From the NCBI RefSeq assembly GCF_905475395.1, contig NC_058337.1, forward strand, positions 87,104,368 to 87,168,367: a DNA stretch of 64,000 nt. Direction: 5' to 3'. Below, piece by piece: positions 12,393-22,700 of the stretch. Below the pieces are notes generated by a model, which was not told the DNA's origin, ran no database searches, and saw nothing but the letters and a program-made list of their open reading frames with translations. This DNA comes from Chrysoperla carnea (Eukaryota > Arthropoda > Insecta > Neuroptera > Chrysopidae). Position 1 is the stretch's first letter; each line of letters opens with the position of its first letter. Made by a program: the position numbers and the translations under genes.

Positions 12393-12775
12393 TCAAAACA
12401 AGTGAAAACAAACAATTGACTGAGTTAATTGTTGAAATGCCATGCATAAATAGTGTTGATTACTCTATCACATTGCACATACATATACAATTTATATAAT
12501 ACATATACAATTTAAGCCCTATTTGCGCCCTCACAGGTAAACAGTGATGTTTACGAAAAAATGCTTCAAACAAAATTTGATTATCACATGTAAATAATGT
12601 ATAAGTCTCTGCGATCGCTAATGACCTAGACGTTAAAAGTGACCTTAAATAAAAAAAAAAAAAAAAAAATTTGATTATTTTTTTATAAGGAACATTTTTT
12701 ACATTTAAACTTTTGTTCTATCTCTAACGGTTTACAAGATGGGTCCTACGGACCCATAGGTCAAGACCCAATTGA
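12393..12775 (+). repeat. R1 copy, truncated and interrupted
   Basis: It matches the R1 copy at 5490 from AACAAGTGAAAACAAACAAT through the GGGTCCTACGGACCC hairpin, then stops inside GACCCAATTGA. It is interrupted by a small retroposed insertion (12585-12665). Confidence 0.8.
12585..12665 (+). mobile_element. 5'-truncated retroposed insertion with poly(A) and target duplication
   Basis: An insertion of about 80 bp interrupts the R1 copy. It ends GTGACCTTAAAT followed by about 20 A and is flanked by the 13-bp duplication AAAATTTGATTAT (12572-12584 and 12666-12678). Target-site duplication plus poly(A) is the mark of target-primed reverse transcription. The phrase CTAATGACCTAGACGTT before the tail resembles the 3' ends of Jockey-like LINEs; that assignment is inferred. 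Confidence 0.7.
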
Positions 12776-13912
12776 TATTTTTGGGGTCAAAATATTTTTG
12801 GGTTCTTTATTCAAATTCTTGCAATATTAGTACGCCAATTTCTTTTGATTTATTCAAATTTTTAGAACTATTAAATATTTCTCAAAAGGGATCGTTTTAT
12901 TGAACTTATAAGAATAGTTTGGTAAAATGATCCACTTGCATTTTTTACCAAGCAGTTCACATAAAACATTAATTGTTCTTTTACATTGCATTGAATAATC
13001 TAAATCAAAACATTCAAGACCCGCCACATGATGGGGGATCATTTTACCTACTATAATTTTATACACAAAATGGGGATCATTCTGTGTTATAATATTATTA
13101 AAAGTCAACACAAGCCAAGAATACAACAGCCAGCCAGCGAAAACTAACATAAAAAAAAGAAATTTTATGTTGAAATTTGTCTTACCATAGACCATAAGCA
13201 GTTAAATTAATATTTTTGTCATAAGTCTTTGTTGAACGATTTATGTGATCATGTGGAAGCCATCTATCGATAAATATAATAGATGGCTTTAATGGTTCGC
13301 TTAAATCAACAAGGGATCATTTTACCCTGAGGGATCATTATATAGCACTTTCACCACTCCCCTACAATGGTGGTTACTTTTTTACAAATCATCTTGTATG
13401 TATATGCAAAAGTATTTTATTCATTATGATTGGTACATATTATTTTGAATAAAAGAGTACCCACACGCAACATCTGTTACTAAATTAAAATATTTTTGAA
13501 CAAATAACCTTATATAAGTTCAAAAAAACGGTTAGCCATAGCGAGCATAGCATAAAAAATATTATAAATATGATGCAATGAATAAGTTAATTTATTTTTT
13601 TATTTCACTCTCACTTGAAGCTATGCTGCTATTTCACAATATTTAGGTACCTATATTAAAAAAACTTGTACAGAAATACTTTTTCTTAAACAACGATAAA
13701 AAGGGAATTATGCAATACTTATATAATAATATATAATACAATACAGAAAAGTAGAAAGTGAATTGAATGTATCATCAAGATATACCTATAGGTACAGAAT
13801 CATTCAGGGACACAGAGTATAAGAGACAATGACATACAGCTATCTAATATTGTTATGGTAATCTGCACATCATATTTAATACAGTAACCTTGTCGTTTTA
13901 AAGTACGGGGTA
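12776..13912. other. Unassigned region with repeated GGGATCATTTTACC motif
   Basis: The motif GGGATCATT(TTACC) occurs at about 13034, 13072, 13313 and 13330, with related forms near 12887 and 12927 (reverse). A perfect 11-bp hairpin (AAGCCATCTAT/ATAGATGGCTT) lies at 13257-13288. An open frame of 113 codons on the minus strand (13195-12854) starts with a hydrophobic N-terminal segment and has several cysteines. It is AT-rich, resembles no family I know, and overlaps the repeated motifs, so I do not call it a gene. Confidence 0.4.
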
Positions 13913-14815
13913 GTCTGCATCAAATCCGGTGGTTCCGATTCTTTGCAGACTTCTTTATGATGTTGGTTTAATGAATAATCCAAGTTTGTGACATCGGGCG
14001 CCGAACGCAACTTTGTCAAAAAACGAAATATCCGTGAAAATTTTGTATTTTGGCGATTACAACCCTAAAGGAATTGTTTTTTGATGAAATATTTCCAGAA
14101 AGTTTTTAGAGTAAGCTAAATTTGCTACAATATGAAATGAGAGTGGACTTTGTAGACCGATTACTTTCCGAGATGTAAAGCCTTTCAAAATTTATCGACG
14201 TAATTTTATACATCAGAGTTAACGTCAAATCCGGTAGTTCGATTTTTAGCAGACTTGCTTGTGATGTTGTCTTAATAAATAATCCAATTTTGTGACCGAC
14301 GAATGCAACTGTTTCAAAGATCGAAAAACCCGTGAAGATTTCAGCTTTTTTTCAGATTTTGGCAATTATAACCCTAAACAGGTAGTTTTTGAAGTACTTT
14401 TTCTATATGTTTTTAAAGTAGACTACATTTTTTTCGAACTTCGAAATTTTTTGCAATATTATGTCGTTTTGAAATATTTTTGACCCAGAACAACGCTAGC
14501 ACACTCCGTCAGAAGTAAGTGGAACTACCTCCAGCTAGCGTAGTTCGAGTGATGCCTGAAATATTGCAAAAAATTGCAAAGTTAGAATAAATGATGAATT
14601 TTGTATAGCTTTTTCTCGGAAGGTCTAATTTAAAATCATCTCGAAAAATCTACTTTAAAAACTACCCCTATAGGGTTATAATCGTCAAAATCTGAAAAAA
14701 AGCTGAAATTTTTACAGGTTTTTTCGATTATTCACAAAGTTGCGTTCGTCACTCGAAGTCACAAACTTGGATTATTCATTGGAACAACATCATAAATACC
14801 TCGAAATTCTGAGGA
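13913..14815. repeat. Foldback element: two direct units plus an inverted unit
   Basis: A unit of about 300 bp starting CAAATCCGGTRGTTC occurs at about 13917 and again at about 14223, both with TTGCAGACTT/TAGCAGACTT, GATGTTG and AATAATCCAA. It returns inverted at about 14560-14810, with TTGGATTATTCATTGG and AACAACATCAT. The unit carries TTTTGGCRATTAYAACCCTAA. No coding capacity is conserved. Confidence 0.75.
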
Positions 14816-15849
14816 AACACTCGACTATCGATAAAAATATAAAATAAGTAACGATTAAGGCTGTTGAAGTGGATATTTGATGAAAACGATAAAATCCTCA
14901 GACATATTATCTTGAACTTGGATTATTTCCTCATAAAAAACAAATAATTTCAAAATATATAAGCATACTAGATGACCCTGTAATTCATAAAAATACTTAC
15001 CATAACCACATCATATAGTTTTTAACAGCAAAAGATTGGATGAAGTTTGTCCAATACGTTTATTAAAATCCAAAAAATTAAACATACCTACTTTATTGAT
15101 TAATGGTTGCTAATCTTTCATCATACGAATGCTTAAAAAAAAATTATGTATTATTGTACAAATCAATATGGATAATAAATAAAACAACTACACATGCAGC
15201 TAGTATTATTGTACAACAATTGTTTCAAATACGTTACTTAACTAGTTTGTTGTAACTTACATAAATATTATTAATTATAATTAAATTATAAAGTGTATTT
15301 ATTGTAATTTATGTTTAATTGTGACGTACTTATGTATGTACAGTGAAGACCGGCATTTAATTTATTTGTAATACATTGTTTTAATTATTTTATATCAGTT
15401 AGTATGTAGTTTACCTTTATTCATTAAATAAATGTGTTCATTATTTTATTTGTTGGGATATTATTATTTTAAATTTTTTAATGTAAATTGTTGAATTGTG
15501 TCTTTTAAACAAAATATTTTAAAAAAACGTTTGAATGATTTTTAACTAGTGATTTAAAAATGTAACAATGTTTGAGTGAATATCGACATATTCATAGATT
15601 ATATTATATCAATATTATCATAGAGAATTGTAAGCTTTATTATAAATAATGAATTAAACTTTTTCCATCAATATCTACGGGTGTTGCTCTTACGAAATTA
15701 TAAAACCAGAATATTTATAAAAGCTTTATTAGTCCAAAATTGCTTTGTTTTCAAAATATACTTTATAGAATTCGATTATTATGATTGATAAAATGTAATC
15801 GGGTGTACGAACTAGAATTCAACAATAGAATCAAAATTTCTAATTCCAA
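14816..15849. other. No gene recognised
   Basis: Very AT-rich sequence with no splice-bounded coding exon and no element ends identified. Confidence 0.35.
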
Positions 15850-16398
15850 TCTGACATCAAATTGGACCTTGTTCTTCGGGTTTCTTTAGTAGCCTAAACG
15901 GTAAATCCTAAACGGTAAGAGATAGAATAACACGTTAAATAAGAAAGTTGATCTTCATAAAAAAGTAATATTTTTCATCTAAACCATTTTTTCGAAAATT
16001 GTCAGCTTTCGGAATAAATGCGACTTAAAAATATATCATTATTACATTTAATCGAAAGAAAACACGCTTATACAACGAAAAATACTTTACCCAAAAGCTT
16101 TCAAGGGCAATAGAGGACATTCGCCTGTGTCTATGACTTTGACCTACAATTATTGATAAAGTTTAAGCGTATATTCTTTCGATTATTTCGAATGTAATAA
16201 TGGCATATTTTTAAGTTTCATTTTGTCCGAAAGCTAACGTTTTTGGAAAATAATTTTTAAACAAAAATTGTTAATTTTTTTTATGAGGTTCAACTTTCTA
16301 AGTTGGTGTTATTCTATCACCGTTTATATTCTCTTACCGTTTAGGATCTGAATTGGCTATTTAAAAAACCAGAAGATCTAGGTCCAATCTGATGCCAG
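15850..16398. repeat. Foldback element with ~230-bp arms
   Basis: The left arm (about 15850-16080) and right arm (about 16165-16398) are divergent inverted copies. Shared pieces include ATTGGACCT, TCCTAAACGGTAAGAG, TAGAATAACAC and CGAAAGCT/AGCTTTCG. The centre is under 90 bp and non-coding. Confidence 0.7.
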
Positions 16399-16756
16399 AA
16401 CATAATGTACTCCATTTAACTCTACAATTTTTGTTCAGGTCATTTTTTAAGAGGTGGCGCCTCTGGAAAGTTATTCAGATGCATAGATTAAAATGGTGCA
16501 TCCTGTATGTGCAAAGTGTATTTTAAAACAATTTTTGCTTTTTGCAATCTTTGCAAGAACAGCATAGTAAAATGATATTAGTCAATTTTTACATAATATA
16601 GCCCTTTTGTTGCTGGTGTTTAGCTTTAAATGTAAAGAAGAGAGAGGGTTATTCTTTTGACAGGTTTTGATCACCCGGGAAATTTTTTATGGTTAACATC
16701 ATGATCAGGTTGTGATATTTCAATAAAAAAGATGATATTTTGTCCAGATTTGTATT

Positions 16757-17075
16757 TTTTAGCCCCCGAACCAAAATAAAAGAAATGTTATAAGTTTGAC
16801 CGCTTTGTGTGTCTGTCTGCGACATCGTAGCGCCTAAACGGATAAATCGATTTAAATTTTTTTTGTTTCGTTTGAAATGCAATTTAATGGGGAGTATTCT
16901 TAGCTGTGTTTCAAGTGCGAGTTAAGAGTTTCGTACCAGGAACAACTAAAAATTAGACGTGATCTTTAAAATCGGTTCAGTTTGGAGAAGGCTATAAGGA
17001 AAAGGGAAATTTAATGAAGAGTGTTCTTAGCTACGTTTCAAGTGCGAGTTTAGGGTTCCGTACCCGAAAATTTTT
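16757..17075 (+). repeat. Interspersed repeat R2, copy 2
   Basis: Aligns with 9366-9640. Here the part TTTAATGRRGAGTRTTCTTAGC to GTTCCGTACC is present twice in tandem (about 16883-16940 and 17010-17065). Confidence 0.7.
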
Positions 17076-17371
17076 GGGGGGTTTTTAAATTTTGTAAATT
17101 TCACTTGTTGCAACTATTTGTGCTTTATTAATTATTGAAATAATCTTTGTATACAGAATATCTATGTACACGCCCATCTCTCAGACCAAGACAATTATAT
17201 AATTAAAAAAAACTTTTTCAGTTTTAGAGTGCACTTAAAAAATAATATTATACGAAAAGAGAAAAATTTTGATATGAAGAAATAATGTTTTGTAAATATG
17301 CAACAAAAAAGTTGATCAAAAAATGCGAAGCTCATTGTCTAATTGAAAATACCATTTAATAAACAAAACAG

Positions 17372-17619
17372 TTATGTTGTGTTTGGAAATAATATCTCCA
17401 ATATGTGGCCTATCAACACATCCAGATTATCCGCCAGGGAGTTTCGATCAAAAGAGTGTCGCAAATATGGCATTTTTTATGGTTTTATTTATGTTATGTG
17501 CTGTTGAAGTTGTAATAATAAAAATTGTTGTTTTTGATCAACAAATGGAAGAATATCGTATTGCAAATAATTTACGAAGAACAACATCAAGTTTATGGTT
17601 TGATGATGATCAAATTTAA
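17372..17619 (+). CDS. Terminal exon of an unrecognised membrane protein
   Basis: An open frame ends at TAA (17617-17619) and is followed by canonical poly(A) signals at 17716 and 17729, as expected for a last exon. It encodes up to 82 residues: a PICGLSTHPDYPPGSFDQ segment, one hydrophobic helix of about 25 residues (VANMAFFMVLFMLCAVEVVI and onward), then a charged tail ending WFDDDQI. The codon content looks more protein-like than the surrounding DNA. The acceptor is uncertain: an AG at 17370-17371 gives the full frame with one base carried in from upstream, and an AG within ACACATCCAG (about 17422) is an alternative. No upstream exon was found. The family was not recognised; a multi-pass protein with its other helices encoded upstream is the likely origin. 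A small single-exon gene starting at ATG 17374 cannot be excluded. Confidence 0.5.
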
Positions 17620-17715
17620 TAATAATTAAAAAAAATTTTTAAACCTATCAAATTTTATTTTTGTATTCATTTTTTTTATTTAAATGTATTTATCACATAA
17701 ATATATAAATTTTTA

Positions 17716-17734
17716 AATAAAAATGTTAAATAAA
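17716..17734 (+). terminator. Poly(A) signals of the 17372-17619 gene
   Basis: Two AATAAA hexamers (17716-17721 and 17729-17734) lie about 100 bp after the stop codon. Confidence 0.6.
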
Positions 17735-19702
17735 ATCGTTTTTTTGTTATTTTACTATTAATTATACTATAATAACTATTTTAAATAAAAATATTAAAGC
17801 AACCATTCATCTACGAACCTCTACCCGATCAAATCTAAGTTAAGACCATACGTACTTTGTTCACTTTATAGTAGGATGGCCCAAAAAATTTTTTTTATTT
17901 GGTTAACTTTCAAAAAGGCCGCTTTAAATGAAAATATTGCGCATGTGCAATAAACATTTCTTGAATAAATATTTAACTCAAAGAGTATATACTATCCTCT
18001 TTGGTTTAGCTAATTAAAATTTTTAATTAAACAAATATTAAAAAACAAAAAGTCATTTTAAGATTGAACAAACGTAATTTATGAAAGAAGAAATATCAAT
18101 GTATATTTATAGAAATAATAACAAAAAATTTATTAAAAATTACAGTTCATTATTCATGTTTATTAAATAAACAATTCAAGAACAAACATTTGTTTACGGT
18201 TAACAATCATGAACAAACCATAAGCTAACGATTGAAAATTCAAAATTTAAATAAAAATCTAGGGGGCTAAATTTGATTAAATTTATGACTGATTTTTGCG
18301 TTCGTTTTTGACTCTTACATTAATTTATTAATCATGAAAAGGTGCAACAATCGATTTTCTCAACATAATTTTAAATTTGAAGAAATTAAAAATATAACGT
18401 CCAAAACGACAAACATGAAAGGAAAAAACAATAGATAAATAAATAAATAATGGTCCTTATACTCCTTTAGTGCTTTTGGCTTTTACATACTCATTTGAAG
18501 TCGGTATTTTCACTAATTCTAAGGAACTCCTTCAATATTAATAAATGATAAGAGTTTGAATTTTTAAATGTTAATGTTTTAGCGCGCTAATATAATAAAT
18601 AATATAAGCACAAAGGAAAATGGCAATGTTTTATAATCAGTTATGTTCTAAAACATAACATTTATTTTTAATGTTGTATGTATATAATATTATAAACTCA
18701 TTTTAATTATCTCAAAGTTCATCATCCATTAAAATCAATTTCTCATTTACAAAATAAAAATATTAAAAATAACAAAATAAAAGAAAGGTTAAGTTAAAAA
18801 ACAATTTAGGCGGCATTTTTGTCTTACAAAAAATGAGAGTTTATTAAAATGTAAAACTTTGATGTTTGTAAGTCAAATTATTATAATATTAATTTATATA
18901 AGGTACAAAACGTACAGAAGAATTAAAATTGAAAATTGTAATGAATTTTCATACAGTTTTCCTTAAAATATTTTAACTAAAAGCAACTTTTAAAAGTATA
19001 ATTTAGAACGTAACCTTGTAGAGATTATGCTTGTTTCTGTCAATAGTAATATACTAGTATAATTACATAGTTCATGAAACCTTTTTATTTAACAATTTAT
19101 TGCAATTTTTTATGAAAACTGTGAATATTTGTTTATTGTGCTTAATAATGTCTTATTATTTATAGTTCTTAAATTTAAATTTTACATATTTTCTTAAATA
19201 TTACAAGGGTTTGGGTTTGCCCTTATTCCAAGCAAGTACCTTTGTTTCAATGTTTATTTCAGTTATGATGGACACGAATAAAAGTAAAACCGTTAAAATA
19301 ATCATATGTTAAATAATTTTGATTTTAAACAATTTTAAATCTAATTTTTAATATGTCAAGTTTATTCTTCAAGCTTTTATAACATAGGTTTAATTTAGCT
19401 TTTTTGTTTAGTCGTATAAAACATTTTTTTTTCAAATAAGTTTATTATTCAATCTTTTCAAAGAATATTAAATATTTTATATTTTAATAATTTAATTTCA
19501 CTCAAGCAAACATTCATTAAAATTTTTGAATAGTTAAGTACTAATTTAGTTATTAAATTTACATAAATCATAGAGAAAAGGAATATTGGTGACATATAAG
19601 TCATGGTTAAAGCCATTTTATGTTTTTTTTTTCTCGAAATATGTTGACAGTATTTTGAATCTCCCCAATCTTTTTATTATGAATTGATAATTTTCTTTGT
19701 AG
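17735..19702. other. Intergenic region 5' of the ATAD2-like gene
   Basis: AT-rich with no coding exon seen. It should hold the promoter and any 5' untranslated exon of the downstream gene, because the start codon at 19703 directly follows an acceptor-like TTTTCTTTGTAG. No TATA box or other promoter element is convincing by eye. Confidence 0.4.
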
Positions 19703-22700
19703 ATGGTGAATACAAGACGTCATTATTCGACAAATGTAAGTGATGTATAAAAAAATTTCATAGAATGCATGAAAATTGTACCTCTACATAAGTTGAGGAA
19801 AGTTTAGATACCTATTACTTTATTCAAAAATATTTTTCAACAGGCAAAACAATCCAGCGTTGAAGAAAGTAGTGTAGATCGTGGAAGTAGCGATGTTGAT
19901 GAGCCTGCGTCATCACCCGAAGAAGAAACAGAATCTTGGACACCAAAATGGGCCAATAATTCCACTTCTGTTCTGACGAATCGAGTTAGAGAATTGCGTA
20001 GTCGTTTTGTTTGTTCTTCAGAACGTACTTATAATCGGCAAGGTAGTTAATGAAGCAAGTAAGCTTTGATTTAAACAGATTAATATCGATCATTTTTCCG
20101 TAGGTAAAACACATTTAAGGCCCCTTCAAAGTAAACGCTTAGATATGGAACGTCGTCAAGATCGTCGAGTTATTTATTCCAAACGGAATATTTTGTTGGA
20201 CGATGATTCAGAAGATATACTTGATGATTTAGATCCTGACACGTCTGGCTTTAATATTTATTCAAGCCCTCGAAGGTAAATTTACAATCAGTCTATGTGG
20301 TAATTTTTTTTTTTCAAATTTTTATTTTTATAGGACTAGGCGCAGAATTATCAAAACAAGAAAATGCTTAGATCAGACGGAAGAAATTAATTATTCTGGT
20401 GAAAATAGAAGAAACACGCGTCAAGTGAATTCGGATAAAATTAGTGAACCGTTCTCAAGAAGTCGAAGTGGTAAATATTTTGTAGAATTCTGTATATACA
20501 GTGTGTCCCCGGATAGAGGTAACTATACTTGTAAATTTTCTTATTTTGCATTTTAAGAAAAAAAGTCATTCTTTATAAAAAGTTTTGCTTATTCTGAAAA
20601 ATATGTAGGCATATTTAAAACTTCTAAATAATGCACAGGGTAGCCAAAAATTTTATATCACTATTTTTGTTTTGATAAACTACCCTTCCTATTTATAAGT
20701 TGACAAAATGTTAGTAAGAAAAGTTGCTCGAAATTAACAATTATGACTGAAGATTCAAATTCATGACTGAATTTCAAGAAGATCTTTCCAACTTTGACAA
20801 ATGCATTTAGTGAATGTTTATCCGAGAAAATAAATTTTCTTTTTTATTTTCTAACCTAGTCCACAAAAAATTATACTATCGAATAGTACATGTTAATTGA
20901 TTTATTATTATTTTCTTATTACGTATTTTTGTAATTACAACTTTTGTTCAAATAAAAAATGATGCTATAATTAAAGTACACGGATCTTCTTGATATTTTG
21001 TATAGAGTCATAATTGTTAATTGCGAGCAACTTTTCTGAATAACATTTTGTCAACTTATAAAAAGGAAGGGTAGTTTACCAAAAAGAAACAAGGTGATTT
21101 CAATTTTTTGGCTACCCTGTACATTATTAAGAAGTTTTAAATATGCTTACATACTTTTCAGAATTTTTTATGAAGAATGACCTTTTTTCTTAAAATGAAA
21201 AATAAAAAAATTTAGAAGTATAGTTACCTCTATCCGGGGACACACTATATATATAAAAGTGCCCTTAGGATAATTCTAAAAAAATTAAAATAATTTCATT
21301 TAAAAAAAGTGATACCTGGGAGTGCTCGGTATTAAATCGTTGCACCAAAAGTGTTTACTTATCAATACAGAAAATTAAAACAATATATCGACAATGGTTA
21401 CAATTTACCAAAAAATGTTGATTTGATGTATGGTTAAAAATTAATAACCGATAGAACAGATTATGAATAGCCAGAGTCGCATAATATCTCGACAATGGTT
21501 TTTGAGTTTTTCGATCCCATTGTATAAAAAAAACAAGCTGTTCATGTGACTGCGAGCCTATGGTCCACACATTCAGCCTCCCAAATGATGAAAACAACTT
21601 TCTATACTGCTTAAAATACTTCAATATTAATTATTGTATTCGAACTTATTATTGTGTTATTGTATATAAAAATTCAAAGAATCAATTACCGTAAATATTA
21701 GTTGAACAGAAAAAATGATCGGGGGATAAATTATTGTTTAAGTGATTTTCTATAGCTTTAGAAATAATCGAAATTTCTAGTTCCTAAAAAGTAACAGAAA
21801 AATTAAAAAAAAAAATATAAAAAAAGTATAATTTTTCTCCTCCCACCCAACGCCTCAATTTCTACGCGTCATTTTTGGGAAACTTTTCAGAAATTATTCA
21901 ACAATTGGCTCAAATCCGATATAGCTGTCATCTTTCATTCACGAGACATCGTGAACATAAAAATGTCCCCGAACATAAATACACAAATGCGTACACACAG
22001 TCATCAATCTAAAAGTAATGTTAATACACCATTCTGACCATGAAATGTTTTGCAATCTTTATATGTTGAAAATTTCGATTTGAATTTTCGGACCGATTAC
22101 AACTTTTTATACCATGTATATATGAAATATACATAGTATATTAAGTTTAGTCCCAAGTTTGTAACGCTTAAAAATATTGATGCTACAAAAAAAATTTTGG
22201 TATAGGTGTTCATAGAATCACTTAATTAGTCCATTTCTGGTTGTCTGTCCGTCTGTCTGCCAACACGATAACTCAAAAACGAATAAAGATATCAAGCTGA
22301 AATTTTTACAACGTATTCAGAACGTAAAAAGTGAGGTCAAGTTCGTAAATGAGCAACATAGGCCAATTGGGTCTTGACCTATGGGTCCATCTTGTAGAGA
22401 GATAGTTGTAGATAGATAGTGTAGATGTACGTTAGAGATAGAACAAAAGTTTAAATGTAAAAAATCTTCCTTATAAAAAAATAAACAACTTTTGTTTGAA
22501 ACATTTTTTTTTAAACATCACTGTTTGCTCACGAGGGCACACATTAGATGCAAATTTTATAGTATGTATTAGTATGGGATTATCAGTTATATATTTGTGA
22601 CATGTATGTATGTGTAATGTGATAGAGTAATCAACACTCTCTATACATGGTATTTCAACAAATAACTCAGTCAATTGTTTGTTTTCACTTGTTTATATTG

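Noticed and set aside
12854..13195. 113-codon minus-strand open frame with a possible signal peptide
   Set aside because: No family recognised, AT-rich composition, overlaps repeated motifs and has no supported splice or poly(A) context. Kept only as an observation.
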